64,000 nt of DNA, from contig JABIWH010000057.1 of the NCBI GenBank assembly GCA_018701215.1, forward strand, positions 124,001 to 188,000. Reading direction: 5' to 3'. The position numbers and the translations under genes are program-made. The notes below the pieces were generated by a model, which saw nothing but the letters and a program-made list of their open reading frames with translations, made no database searches and was not told the DNA's origin. Source of the DNA: Rhodospirillaceae bacterium. GTDB taxonomy: Bacteria; Pseudomonadota; Alphaproteobacteria; GCA-2731375. Of this stretch, positions 22,624 through 31,922 are shown piece after piece; the stretch's first letter is position 1, and every line of letters starts with the position of its first letter.

Positions 22624-24960
22624 TCAGCGCTTAGTGCCTTGCTTGGCGGCCTCGATCGCCCGCCAGACGCGCTGGGGCGTGGCCGGCATGTCCACATGCT
22701 TGACGCCGAATTCAGAAAGCGCATCGACGATGGCGTTGATCAACAGACCCAACGCGGGCGTCGTGCCGCCCTCGCCCCCCGGCCGGATGCCATGCGGGTG
22801 AGAGCTGGCCGGCACCTCCATGATCACGGTCTTGATCATCGGCATGGTATCGGCGCGCGGCATGGCATAGTCCTGGAACGAGCCGCTTAAAAGCTGCGCA
22901 CTGTCCGGGTCATAGTGGATTTCCTCCAACAGGGCCTGACCCAGACCCTGCATAACCGCGCCATGGGCCTGGCCATGTAAAATCAGCGGATTGACCGCCA
23001 GCCCCACATCGTCGACGCCGGTCCAGGCGGCGATCGTCACCTGGCCGGTGTCCGGATCGACTTCCACCTCGCAGACATGGGCGCCGTAGGGGTAGCCGCC
23101 GGCGCGGTTGGTGATATCGCCGGCGCTTTCCAGGCCGCCGGCCGCACGCGCGACCTCCCATAAATCCATGCTGCCCCCGCCCGGCGCCGCAAAGGCGCCG
23201 TCTTGGAAAGTGATGTCGTCCTCCGCCGCCTGCAATATATGCGCCGCTATGGCCTTGCCCTTGGCCAGCAATTCCGCCACCGCCTCGCCCAGGGCGATGG
23301 AGACCAGCCGCATGGAGCGGCCCGAGTGCGAGCCGCCGCCAACCGAAACCCGGTCGGTGTCGTTGGTGATGTAACGTACTTTTTCGAACGGGATCTGCAG
23401 CCATTCGCAAAGCAATTGCGGAAAGCTGGTTTCGTGGCCCTGGCCGCTGCTCATGGTGCCGACGACGAATTCGATGCAGCCATCGTCGCAGACGGTTAAT
23501 TCGGCCCGCTCCCGGGGGATGCCGGAGGTAATCTCGATATAGTTGGCGACGCCGATACCCCGGCACAGCCCGCGCGCGGCAGCCTCGGCCCGGCGGCTTG
23601 GAAAGCCGGCCCAATCGGCCTCGTCCAAGGCCCGGTCCATGGCGGCCAGATAGTTGCCGCTGTCATAGGTGGCGCCGACCCCGTTGGTATAGGGCATGGC
23701 GTCGGGGGGGATGAGATTGCGGCGGCGCAGCTCGACCCGGTCAAAGCCGCATGTATCGGCGGCCAGTTCGATTAGCCGTTCGATCATGTAGATCGCTTCC
23801 GGGCGCCCGGCGCTGCGATAGACCGCCGTTGGCGCCGTGTTGGTCAACACCGCATGGCCCTGAAAATGCACGGCGGGAATGTCATAGACGCTCTGCATCA
23901 TCGAAAGGCCCTTGCGCAAGGGCCAGAAAAACACCGTATAGGCGCCCAGGTTCATGGTGTTGACGCCGCGCAGGCCGAGAAAATTGCCTTCCGCATCCAA
24001 CGCCAATTCAGCGTTCGAGGCCAGGTCGCGCGCCTGATAGTCGGAGAGGAAGCATTCGGATCTGGTGGCGGTCCATTTGACTGGGCGCCCGACGCGTTTG
24101 GCGGCCCAGGGCAGCAAGGCATACTCGGGAAAAAAGGCGTTGCGGGTGCCAAAATTGCCCCCCATATCGCCAAACACACAGCGGCAATTCTCCACCGAGA
24201 CACCCAAGGTCGCGGCCAGGCGATCACGGCTGCGCACGACGCCGGCGCCCGACCCCGTGCGCAGGGTATAACGCCCGCTCGACCGATCATATTCGCCGAC
24301 AACCCCGCGCGGTTCCATGGGGCTGCCGGTGACCCGGTGGATCCAGCCGTCAAACTCAACCACATGCGCCGCCGCCGCGAAGGCGCGATCCGTCGCCTCG
24401 CTGTCGCCGACCTCGCAGGTCAATGCCAGATTTTCCGCACAATCCGGCCAAACTTGCGCTGCGCCGGGCGCCATGGCATCGCGGGCATGCACCACCGAGG
24501 GCAGCTCCTGATAATCAACGTCGACCAGTTCGGCGGCATCGATAGCGGCGGCCACTGTCTCGGCCACCACCATGGCCAACGCCTCGCCCACGTAGCGCAC
24601 GGTATCGAGTGGCAGGGCGGTATTCTCCGTCACGAAGACCTCGAAACCATCCGGCAGACGCAGGGTGGCATCCGGCGGCCCGACCCAATCGGGATTATGC
24701 GGAATGGCTCCCAGGCCATCGGCGGCGGCGTCCGCGCCGGTTAGTACGGCAAGCACACCGGGCGAGGCCATGGCCTGTGTAATGTCGATGGCACGGATTT
24801 CCGCATGGGCGTGCGGCGAGCGCACCATGGCGGCGTGGCAAAGCTGCTCTGTGGAAAAATCGGCGGAAAACCGCCCTTGGCCCACCAGAAGCCGATGGTC
24901 CTCCACCCTGGCGAGCGGCGCGCCGATGCCATCGGTGCGGTTTGGACTCTGAACTGGCAC
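22624..24960 (-). CDS. Molybdenum hydroxylase large subunit (xanthine dehydrogenase/CoxL family)
   Basis: The molybdopterin-cytosine-dinucleotide subunit of an aerobic hydroxylase, 778 residues from a GTG with AGAGGA upstream. The N-terminal Ald_Xan_dh_C a/b-hammerhead begins GIGAPLARVEDHRLLVGQG. The molybdopterin segments include GDMGGNFGTRN, VYRSAGRPEA and SSGQGHETSFPQLL. The catalytic Glu sits in GIRPGGEGGTTPALG near the C-terminus. VYRSAGR is nearer the form-II pattern AYRGAGR than the CO dehydrogenase pattern AYRCSFR, so CO oxidation is unlikely. No FAD or iron-sulphur subunit is adjacent, which is unusual. It lies 17 bases after the erythromycin-esterase-like gene. Confidence 0.88.
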   Translation of the reverse strand: MPVQSPNRTDGIGAPLARVEDHRLLVGQGRFSADFSTEQLCHAAMVRSPHAHAEIRAIDITQAMASPGVLAVLTGADAAADGLGAIPHNPDWVGPPDATLRLPDGFEVFVTENTALPLDTVRYVGEALAMVVAETVAAAIDAAELVDVDYQELPSVVHARDAMAPGAAQVWPDCAENLALTCEVGDSEATDRAFAAAAHVVEFDGWIHRVTGSPMEPRGVVGEYDRSSGRYTLRTGSGAGVVRSRDRLAATLGVSVENCRCVFGDMGGNFGTRNAFFPEYALLPWAAKRVGRPVKWTATRSECFLSDYQARDLASNAELALDAEGNFLGLRGVNTMNLGAYTVFFWPLRKGLSMMQSVYDIPAVHFQGHAVLTNTAPTAVYRSAGRPEAIYMIERLIELAADTCGFDRVELRRRNLIPPDAMPYTNGVGATYDSGNYLAAMDRALDEADWAGFPSRRAEAAARGLCRGIGVANYIEITSGIPRERAELTVCDDGCIEFVVGTMSSGQGHETSFPQLLCEWLQIPFEKVRYITNDTDRVSVGGGSHSGRSMRLVSIALGEAVAELLAKGKAIAAHILQAAEDDITFQDGAFAAPGGGSMDLWEVARAAGGLESAGDITNRAGGYPYGAHVCEVEVDPDTGQVTIAAWTGVDDVGLAVNPLILHGQAHGAVMQGLGQALLEEIHYDPDSAQLLSGSFQDYAMPRADTMPMIKTVIMEVPASSHPHGIRPGGEGGTTPALGLLINAIVDALSEFGVKHVDMPATPQRVWRAIEAAKQGTKR

Positions 24961-24977
24961 TCTTTTACATCCTCTAG

Positions 24978-26558
24978 CTAGCCGCCAACGGCATCGCCGA
25001 TGCGTTGGCCGTAGTACGTTGCCCCACCCGGTGTGGAGACGCTTACCGTCGCCTCTCCGCCATCCCGTTGAAAGGCGATGATGGACGGCCAAACTTTCCA
25101 GCGAAACTTGCCGTCGGCGCAATAGTGTAGCGGCACCTTGTAGGGCGGGAAGACCTCACCGCTGGTGTCATCCTGGCCATCGGTATACAGGACGCCGTCC
25201 TCGAAAAACACATCGAGGGTATTAACGGCGGCCAGGAAGCCGTGGATCACATAGCGGCCGCTGAAAGCCGCCAGATCGTCGCCCGTATAATCCGCCGGCG
25301 GGGCATAAAGATAACCGGGAATTTCGACCTCGCCGGTGGCAAGCGTGCGGTGGAACAGCAGGCAGTCCCAGGCATTGCCGGCGCAGACTGGCTGATAGCG
25401 AAGATTGCTGCGGTCCGGACGCTCAACCGCGAGCCAGTCCGCGACAGGACCGTCACCGGGCGCCGTGCGCAGATCCAGGAAATAGCAATCGTGCGCCACC
25501 TTGGCATAGGCCGCCTGGTTGCTGTCGGGCCGGGGCGGCTCGCCTTTCAGCGAGCGTTCGGAGGTGGTGCCGATGAAAAGCGTGTCATCACGGCCAAAAC
25601 GAGAGGCGTAATACGAGCCCATGGAGGTGGCTTTCTGTACCCGCACGGGATGCAATTGCAAATGCGTGTTATGGGCGCCCAGCACCATGCCGGCATCCGC
25701 GCCCTCGCGCTCCCTGACCCAGCGCAGGGACTCCGCCATGGAGACATCGCGCACATTCCAAAGTTGGCGCACGCCGATATCAAAATCGGCTTCGGTCTGG
25801 GCCAAGGCCAGGAAGACATCGCGCATGATCTGCGCGCAGCGCAGGGCCCAGTCGTAATCGTCGTGCGAAGAGGCGGCGGTATAGGCGAGCCGCGCCTGTT
25901 CGATGCGGCTGACCACCAGGGACGCCGCGCCGATCAGATCCCGGAACCTCTCGGGCGACACTTCAGTGCGGCTCTGCAGGGTGATTTCTTCCACTGCCCG
26001 CCCGAAATTCCGGGCGATGTCGTCGGCCAGGGCCTGATCAACCTTGCTGGCGAAGTCATGTACCGCGGCATAGGCAAAACGGGCATGGCCCCAGTTGCCG
26101 GTGCCGTCCATGCTGTAAAAACGCAGCTCCCTTGGCCGGTCCGGGTTGGCATTCCAGTCCCGCATCCAGCGTATCAGCTCGTTCAATTCGGCCCAGACGC
26201 CCCAGACATTGTTGATGCAGGCGGCGATGTCGTCCCAGTCATCATCGGCGCCGGCGACATAATTATGTACACGCCGGCCTTCAACCAAGCCGGCCTCAAG
26301 CACGAAGGTGGTAAAGCCATGTTCCAGTGCCAGGTATTTGAACAACCGCGCCCGCCATCGGTTCCATTCGTGCAGATAATGCGCGCTCTCGCCCACGGCG
26401 ATGACGCGCTTGGAGCCAATCACCTCAGCAATGAAGTCAAGGTCATCGTAGTCGTCATCATGCCGGGGAATGGACAGGGCAACGGCCTGTGTCTGGGCCC
26501 AGGCGACAAAGGCATCCTCGGATGGCTGTTGCCCGATTGACCGCGCTGACTCGTCCAT
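24978..26558 (-). CDS. Erythromycin esterase (EreA/SuccA) family protein
   Basis: A 526-residue protein of the erythromycin esterase family. The family hallmarks are VIAVGESAHYLHEWNRWRAR, with the catalytic-type Glu and His, FVLEAGLVEGRRV, FYSMDGTG and MVLGAHNTHLQLHP with the second pair of His residues. Resistance esterases are about 400 residues; this one has an extra C-terminal part of about 120 residues (from PGYLYAPPADY) of unknown role. Most chromosomal members are not antibiotic enzymes. It is the first gene of the operon with the molybdenum subunit and MetF-type gene. Confidence 0.82.
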   Translation of the reverse strand: MDESARSIGQQPSEDAFVAWAQTQAVALSIPRHDDDYDDLDFIAEVIGSKRVIAVGESAHYLHEWNRWRARLFKYLALEHGFTTFVLEAGLVEGRRVHNYVAGADDDWDDIAACINNVWGVWAELNELIRWMRDWNANPDRPRELRFYSMDGTGNWGHARFAYAAVHDFASKVDQALADDIARNFGRAVEEITLQSRTEVSPERFRDLIGAASLVVSRIEQARLAYTAASSHDDYDWALRCAQIMRDVFLALAQTEADFDIGVRQLWNVRDVSMAESLRWVREREGADAGMVLGAHNTHLQLHPVRVQKATSMGSYYASRFGRDDTLFIGTTSERSLKGEPPRPDSNQAAYAKVAHDCYFLDLRTAPGDGPVADWLAVERPDRSNLRYQPVCAGNAWDCLLFHRTLATGEVEIPGYLYAPPADYTGDDLAAFSGRYVIHGFLAAVNTLDVFFEDGVLYTDGQDDTSGEVFPPYKVPLHYCADGKFRWKVWPSIIAFQRDGGEATVSVSTPGGATYYGQRIGDAVGG

Positions 26559-26715
26559 GGTTCCGCCCGCCTGCTTTTTTCGATATTCTGCAAGGAGACT
26601 AGCGAATTGATCTGGGCAAAGCTACCTGCCGCCGGATTGTGCTAGAATTGCAAATGCGTAAGTTTGGAAAACCCTTTCAGCTGCCCGCAGGGAGCGCGGG
26701 CGATTGGTAGTGTTT

Positions 26716-27594
26716 ATGACGGAAAAATCGGAAAATCCTTCGAATTCCACCGGCGATCAGGCGCATGCCCCGCACAGCGCCGATGATTGGGAAGTGCTAT
26801 TTGAAGATCCTCAAAACGGCCTGATCGCGATGATCGCACAGGCCCATAGCCTGGACGCCTTGGCACGCAGCACCCGTTCGACGCTGCTGCAACTGCTGGT
26901 CCATGAAGACGAGCGTGCCCGGTTGGCGGACTACGAGCGGCGATTGGCGGTTATTGTCGGCTCTGATGCCCAGGCGCCCGATATCGAGCAGGCCCGCCTG
27001 GAGATCATAGCGCTGCTGCGGCAGTTGAAGGAAGAAGGCAAGCGGGCCGCGGTAATGCCAGATGAAGGCAAGCAGGCAAGCGAGGCAAAAACAGCTGGCC
27101 GCGCGCGGCGCGGACCCGCTGCGAGGCGTATGGGTTCTTCATGGATGTTGGGGTTGTTAGGGCTGTTGGGTCTGGACGGGCTGCAATTTTCGCAGGTCAA
27201 CAAGATCGGCATCATTACCATTTGCGCCTCTGCCTTGTTGGTGATCGTCGTGCTTGCGGTCTATCTGCGCGGCCCAGAGATGCCGGCGCAAGAGCGCGAG
27301 GCCGTTGCCGCGCTGCTGCTTGCCCACGGTGAAAGTGCAAGGCCTGAAGACAGTTGGGAAATCGAGAGCAGCCGATTGGGCGCGGAGGGAAAATTCACGC
27401 TTGTTTTTCAGCTCGGCAATGCACGGCATATCTCCCTGTTCCGTTCGTTGAGCGCCATGAAACGCGCCAAGATCGCTGTCGATCTTTGTCCGCGGGATGG
27501 CGAACTTTTAGACAAAATCGCCGCCTATGAGAAACGGATCAGGATTGAGATAAAGCAAGGCGGCAATGTTTTGACGGCGGCCTCTTGCCCTTGA
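26716..27594 (+). CDS. Single-span membrane protein of unknown function
   Basis: I do not recognise a family. The ATG at 26716 gives 292 residues. Residues 1 to about 110 are hydrophilic and helical, with charged repeats (HEDERARLADYERRLAV, LLRQLKEEGKRA) that could form a coiled coil. A basic linker follows. One membrane span, IGIITICASALLVIVVLAVYL, is at about 164-184. A C-terminal domain of about 100 residues ends in Pro. A TTG four codons upstream is an alternative start. It precedes a cyclic-nucleotide-binding protein on the same strand, suggesting a joint signalling role. Confidence 0.65.
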   Translation: MTEKSENPSNSTGDQAHAPHSADDWEVLFEDPQNGLIAMIAQAHSLDALARSTRSTLLQLLVHEDERARLADYERRLAVIVGSDAQAPDIEQARLEIIALLRQLKEEGKRAAVMPDEGKQASEAKTAGRARRGPAARRMGSSWMLGLLGLLGLDGLQFSQVNKIGIITICASALLVIVVLAVYLRGPEMPAQEREAVAALLLAHGESARPEDSWEIESSRLGAEGKFTLVFQLGNARHISLFRSLSAMKRAKIAVDLCPRDGELLDKIAAYEKRIRIEIKQGGNVLTAASCP

Positions 27595-27679
27595 TGCTTC
27601 GTCTGCATAGATCGCATTGCATGGGCGGCATTCGCCAGCTACTCTAAAAACATCAATGAGCGCTAATGGGAGCTCCAAA

Positions 27680-28078
27680 TTGAGTGACAAACCGATTTTC
27701 AAGAAAAAGAAGTTTGCGGCCAATCAAACTATCTTCGACGAACGCTCGCCCGCGGAATGGGTCTATATTTTAAGTAGTGGCGCCGTGGAAATACGCGTCG
27801 GCACGCTTAGCGACAATCCCACCACATTGACCACGATAAAGGTCGGCGACGTCTTTGGCGAACTGGCTCTATTGGAAGGCCGCCCGCACCGTGCGGAGGC
27901 AGTTGCCACCGAACCCACCGAGGTCCTGGAAGTTCCACGCCAGGAGTTTATCGACCGCTTGAACGCATCGGACCCGGTCATGAAGACGGTGGTCAACCAC
28001 TTGGTTCGGCGTCTGCAAGAGATGACGGATGAACTGGCAGAGCGCGAACATGCCCCCCAGGGAGCCGGCACTAACTAG
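27680..28078 (+). CDS. Small cyclic-nucleotide-binding-domain protein
   Basis: A single cNMP-binding (CRP-like) domain without a DNA-binding domain, 132 residues. The beta-barrel starts KPIFKKKKFAANQTIFDE. The phosphate-binding cassette is VGDVFGELALLEGRPHRAEAV, where FGELALLEGRPHRA matches the G-E-L-A-L-x(n)-R-A consensus, so nucleotide binding is likely retained. A TTG at 27680 is preferred because GGGAG precedes it by seven bases; the ATG at 27656 is in frame but has no such site. The gene ends by overlapping the convergent yejF stop. Probably cotranscribed with the upstream membrane protein. Confidence 0.8.
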   Translation: MSDKPIFKKKKFAANQTIFDERSPAEWVYILSSGAVEIRVGTLSDNPTTLTTIKVGDVFGELALLEGRPHRAEAVATEPTEVLEVPRQEFIDRLNASDPVMKTVVNHLVRRLQEMTDELAEREHAPQGAGTN

Positions 28079-29711
28079 AGACCGCGCCGCTCTCGATCGC
28101 CTCTAGCTTAAAGGCGGCGGCCATCAGGGCCTTGGTGTAATCGGTTTGCGGGTCATCGAAAATTTGTTGCGCCGCGCCCTGCTCCATCACCTTGCCGTCG
28201 CGCAGGACAATGACCTCGTCGGCCAGGGCCCGAACCACCTTCAGATCATGGGAAATGAATAAATAGGCCAGGCGGTGACGTTGTTGCAGGTCGCGCAACA
28301 GATCGATGATCTGCGCCTGTACCGACACATCCAGGGCCGAGGTGGGTTCGTCCAGCACCACGAAACGCGGCTGCAGGACCATGGCGCGGGCGATGGCCAC
28401 GCGCTGGCGCTGGCCGCCGGAGAATTCATGGGGGAAGCGGTCCATGGCGCCCGGCTCCAGGCCGACCTCCCGCAAGGTGTTGGCGATCAATTCGCGCCGT
28501 TCGTCATAGCCACCGCCTTTCCCATGTACCAGCAGGCCCTCTTCGATGATCTGGGCGATGGACATGCGTGGGCTCAATGACGAGAACGGGTCCTGAAAGA
28601 CGACCTGCATCTGCCTGCGCAAGGGCCGGAGGACATTGCCGCCCAAGGTCTCGATGCGTTGACCGTCGAAACTGATGGCGCCTTGGCTGGAAATCAGGCG
28701 CAGCAAGGCTAATCCCAAGGTGGTTTTGCCCGAGCCGCTTTCCCCCACCACGCCCACGGTATGGCCCTCGCGGACCTCCAGGCTGATCTCGTCCACCGCG
28801 CGCACATGATCGATGGTGCGGCGAAAGACCCCGGCCTTGATGGGGAACCAGACCTTCAGCTTCTCCGCCGTGATCACGGTGGCGGCATCGGCGGGGGGGG
28901 CGGCCGGTTTGCCCTTGGGCTCAGCTGACAGCAGGTGCAGGGTGTATTCATGTTGCGGGTGATTGAAGAGGTCTTCAACCGGTGCCTGCTCGACAATTTC
29001 GCCACCCGTCATCACCGCGACCCGGTCGGCCATGTGCCGGACCACACCCAGATCATGGGTGATCAGGATCATCGCCATGCCAAGCTTGCCTTGCAGCTCC
29101 TTCAATAGGGCCAGGATTTGCGCCTGGATGGTGACGTCCAGGGCCGTGGTGGGCTCGTCCGCGATCAGGATCTCCGGCTCGTTGGCCAGGGCCATGGCTA
29201 TCATCACCCGCTGCCGCTGCCCGCCCGAGAGCTGGTGTGGATAGGCGCCCAGGCGTTTCTCCGGCTCCTGAATACCCACCAGGTGGAGCAGTTCCATGAT
29301 GCGTTCGCGGACCTGGGTCGGGTTCATCTTTTTGTGTAGGGCCAGCACCTCGCCGACCTGCTGCTCGACCACATGCAGGGGGTTCAGCGCTGTCATGGGC
29401 TCTTGAAAAATCATCGAGATGTTGTTACCCCGCGCCACGTGCAGTGTCTCTTTGTCGGCACCGAGCAATTCCGTGCCCCGGTACTTGATGGAGCCCGAGG
29501 GATGGCTGGCCGTGGGGTAGGGCAGCAGTTGCAGGATTGATAGCGCCGTGACGGATTTGCCCGACCCGCTTTCGCCGACGATGGCCAGGGTCTCGCCGGC
29601 ACCCAGATCGAATGAGATATTTTTGACCGCGTGGCTCTGTCCGCCCTCGACCCGGAAGTCGACGGATAGGTCTTTCACTTCCAAAAGCGGCGTGGTGGCG
29701 GGGGCGCTCAT
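28071..29711 (-). CDS. yejF: Peptide ABC transporter ATPase, YejF type (two NBDs)
   Basis: A 546-residue ATPase with two nucleotide-binding domains fused in tandem, the YejF form of oligopeptide/microcin C importers. The first half carries GESGSGKSVTAL, LSGGQRQRVMIA and ILIADEPTTALD; the second GESGSGKTTLGL, FSGGQRQRVAIA and FVVLDEPTSALD. Each half has the Opp-type extension, the first with the HPQHEYTLHLL segment. Its ATG overlaps the yejE stop (ATGA). Last gene of the yej-like operon. Confidence 0.92.
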   Translation of the reverse strand: MSAPATTPLLEVKDLSVDFRVEGGQSHAVKNISFDLGAGETLAIVGESGSGKSVTALSILQLLPYPTASHPSGSIKYRGTELLGADKETLHVARGNNISMIFQEPMTALNPLHVVEQQVGEVLALHKKMNPTQVRERIMELLHLVGIQEPEKRLGAYPHQLSGGQRQRVMIAMALANEPEILIADEPTTALDVTIQAQILALLKELQGKLGMAMILITHDLGVVRHMADRVAVMTGGEIVEQAPVEDLFNHPQHEYTLHLLSAEPKGKPAAPPADAATVITAEKLKVWFPIKAGVFRRTIDHVRAVDEISLEVREGHTVGVVGESGSGKTTLGLALLRLISSQGAISFDGQRIETLGGNVLRPLRRQMQVVFQDPFSSLSPRMSIAQIIEEGLLVHGKGGGYDERRELIANTLREVGLEPGAMDRFPHEFSGGQRQRVAIARAMVLQPRFVVLDEPTSALDVSVQAQIIDLLRDLQQRHRLAYLFISHDLKVVRALADEVIVLRDGKVMEQGAAQQIFDDPQTDYTKALMAAAFKLEAIESGAVSS

Positions 29712-30811
29712 GACGTCGTCTCCGCCGCCGCCTCTGCCACAACCGGGCCCGCCGCCGCGCCCTTGCGGGGATCAAAGGCATCGCGCACCGCCTCGAAGAT
29801 GAAAATCAGCAGGGTCAGCATGATCGACAGCATGACAAAGGCGGTGATGCCCAACCACGGCGCCTGCAGGTTGGCCTTGCCCTGTTGCAGCATCTCGCCC
29901 AACGATGGCGAACCGGGGGGCAGTCCGAAACCGAGGAAATCCAGGGCCGTCAAGGTGGTGATGGAGCCCGAGAGGATGAACGGCAGGAAGGTCAGCGATG
30001 CGACCATGGCGTTGGGCAGGACGTGGCGGTACATGATCATGACATCCGACAGCCCCAGGGCGCGGGCCGCGCGGACATAGTCGAAATTCCGGGCGCGGAG
30101 GAATTCGGCGCGCACCACGCCGACCAGGCTCATCCAAGAAAAAATCAACATGATACCCAGCAGCCACCAGAAATTCGGCTCCACGAACGAAGCCAGGATA
30201 ATCAGCAGATACAAAGTGGGCAGGCCGGACCAGACCTCGATAAAGCGCTGAAACAGCAGATCGGTCCAGCCGCCGAAATAGCCCTGGATGGCGCCCGCCA
30301 TGACGCCGACGATGGAAGAAAAAATTGTCAGCACCAGACCGAACAGCACGGATATGCGAAAGCCATAGATCAGCCGCGCCACCACGTCGCGGCCCTGATC
30401 GTCCGTGCCCAGCCAGTTTTCGGTCGACGGCGGGGCGGGCGCCGGGACGGGCAGGTCATAGTTGATGGTGCGATAGCTGTAGCGGATGGGCGGCCAGATG
30501 ATCCAGCCGCCGGCCTCCGTGATCAGCTCTGTCACGAAGGGGTCGCGGTAGTCGGCCTCGGTCTCGAACTCGCCGCCAAACTTGGTCTCGGCATAGGTGA
30601 AAATAACCGGGCTATGGATTTCATCTTTAAAGCTGATAAGCAATGGCTTGTCGTTGGCGATGACTTCGGCGAACAGGGCGAGCACGAAGAGGCCGAGGAA
30701 AATCCACAACGACCAATAACCCCGCTTGTTGGCCCGGAAATTGCGCAGCCGCCGCCGGGTGATCGGCGTGATGCGCCGGCCCATGAACCTGTCTCGCTCT
30801 ACGCTAGACAT
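29708..30811 (-). CDS. yejE: Peptide ABC transporter permease, YejE type
   Basis: Inner-membrane permease, 367 residues, of the DppC/YejE class. An N-terminal cytosolic tail RRRLRNFRANKRGYWSLW leads into the first span. A long periplasmic segment of about 100 residues (TEADYRDPFV, GWIIWPPIRYSY) is typical of YejE. LGTDDQGRDVVARLIYG opens the transport domain, and the EAA loop is ALGLSDVMIMYRHVLPNAM. It overlaps yejB by eight bases and yejF by four. Confidence 0.92.
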   Translation of the reverse strand: MSSVERDRFMGRRITPITRRRLRNFRANKRGYWSLWIFLGLFVLALFAEVIANDKPLLISFKDEIHSPVIFTYAETKFGGEFETEADYRDPFVTELITEAGGWIIWPPIRYSYRTINYDLPVPAPAPPSTENWLGTDDQGRDVVARLIYGFRISVLFGLVLTIFSSIVGVMAGAIQGYFGGWTDLLFQRFIEVWSGLPTLYLLIILASFVEPNFWWLLGIMLIFSWMSLVGVVRAEFLRARNFDYVRAARALGLSDVMIMYRHVLPNAMVASLTFLPFILSGSITTLTALDFLGFGLPPGSPSLGEMLQQGKANLQAPWLGITAFVMLSIMLTLLIFIFEAVRDAFDPRKGAAAGPVVAEAAAETTS

Positions 30812-31919
30812 CGCGGCTCTCGAAATCGATGCGCGGATCGATGATCATGTACATCAGATCGCCGATTAGATTGAGAATGAGCCCCATCAGGGTGAAGACA
30901 TACAGGGTGCCCAGCACCACCGGATAATCCCGGTTCAAGGCCGCCTCGAAGCCCAACAACCCCAGGCCGTCCAGCGAAAATATTACCTCGATCAACAATG
31001 AGCCCGTGAACAGCACCCCGATAAAGGCGGAGGGGAAGCCCGCCACCACGATCAACATGGCGTTGCGGAAGACATGGCCATACAGCACCCTGGCCTCGCT
31101 CAAACCCTTGGCCCGCGCCGTGACCACGTAATGTTTGTTGATCTCGTCCAGGAAGGAATTCTTGGTCAGCATGGTCAGGGTGGCGAAACCACCGATGGCC
31201 ATGGCCGCAATGGGCAGGACCATGTGCCAGAAATAGTCGGCGATCCGCGCCGGCCACGTCATCTCGTCCCAGCCCTCCGAAGTCAGGCCGCGCAGGGGGA
31301 AGATGTCCCAGAACGAACCGCCGGCGAACAGCACGATCAACAATACCGCAAACAGAAAGCCGGGAATGGCATAGCCGATGATGATGACGGTCGAGGTCCA
31401 GACATCGAAGCGGCTGCCGTCGCGCACCGCCTTGGCAATGCCCAGGGGGATGCAAATCAGATAGGTCAGCAAGGTGGTCCAAATTCCCAGCGAGATGGAG
31501 ACCGGCATTTTGTCCACCACCAGGCCCATCACCGGTTGGTCGCGGAAGAAACTCTCGCCGAAATCAAATTGGACATAGTTCCAGACCAGCAGGCCGAAAC
31601 GTTCGTGGGCCGGTTTGTCCAGGCCGAATTGCCGCTCCAGATCCTTGATCAGTTCAGGATCCAGGCCCTGGGCGCCCCGGTATTTGGAGCTGATGGCGGC
31701 GTCCGCGCCTTGGCTGGCCATCTGCTGTTCGCGGTTGACCTCCGCCCCGCCGCCGCCCGAGACGCGCGAGGTCGCCTCCACCGCCGTGCCGGTCAGTTGC
31801 GCGATCACTTGTTCCACCGGGCCGCCGGGCAGGAATTGCAGCACGATGAAGTTCAACAGCATGATGCCGAACAACGTCGGGATCATCAGCAGCAGGCGCC
31901 GGATGATATAGGCGACCAT
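30804..31919 (-). CDS. yejB: Peptide ABC transporter permease, YejB type
   Basis: Inner-membrane permease, 371 residues. The start MVAYIIRRLLLMIPTLFGIM and following hydrophobic core are typical of the DppB/YejB class. A periplasmic loop (VSGGGGAEVNREQQMASQG to LERQFGLDKPAHERFG) separates the first span from the transport domain, as in YejB. The EAA loop is TARAKGLSEARVLYGHVFRNA. It lies three bases after the first binding protein gene and overlaps yejE. Confidence 0.92.
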   Translation of the reverse strand: MVAYIIRRLLLMIPTLFGIMLLNFIVLQFLPGGPVEQVIAQLTGTAVEATSRVSGGGGAEVNREQQMASQGADAAISSKYRGAQGLDPELIKDLERQFGLDKPAHERFGLLVWNYVQFDFGESFFRDQPVMGLVVDKMPVSISLGIWTTLLTYLICIPLGIAKAVRDGSRFDVWTSTVIIIGYAIPGFLFAVLLIVLFAGGSFWDIFPLRGLTSEGWDEMTWPARIADYFWHMVLPIAAMAIGGFATLTMLTKNSFLDEINKHYVVTARAKGLSEARVLYGHVFRNAMLIVVAGFPSAFIGVLFTGSLLIEVIFSLDGLGLLGFEAALNRDYPVVLGTLYVFTLMGLILNLIGDLMYMIIDPRIDFESRDV

Positions 31920-31922
31920 GGT

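Noticed and set aside
22624..24960. Aerobic CO dehydrogenase large subunit (CoxL)
   Set aside because: The form-I active-site pattern AYRCSFR is missing (VYRSAGR here), and no coxM or coxS lies beside it.
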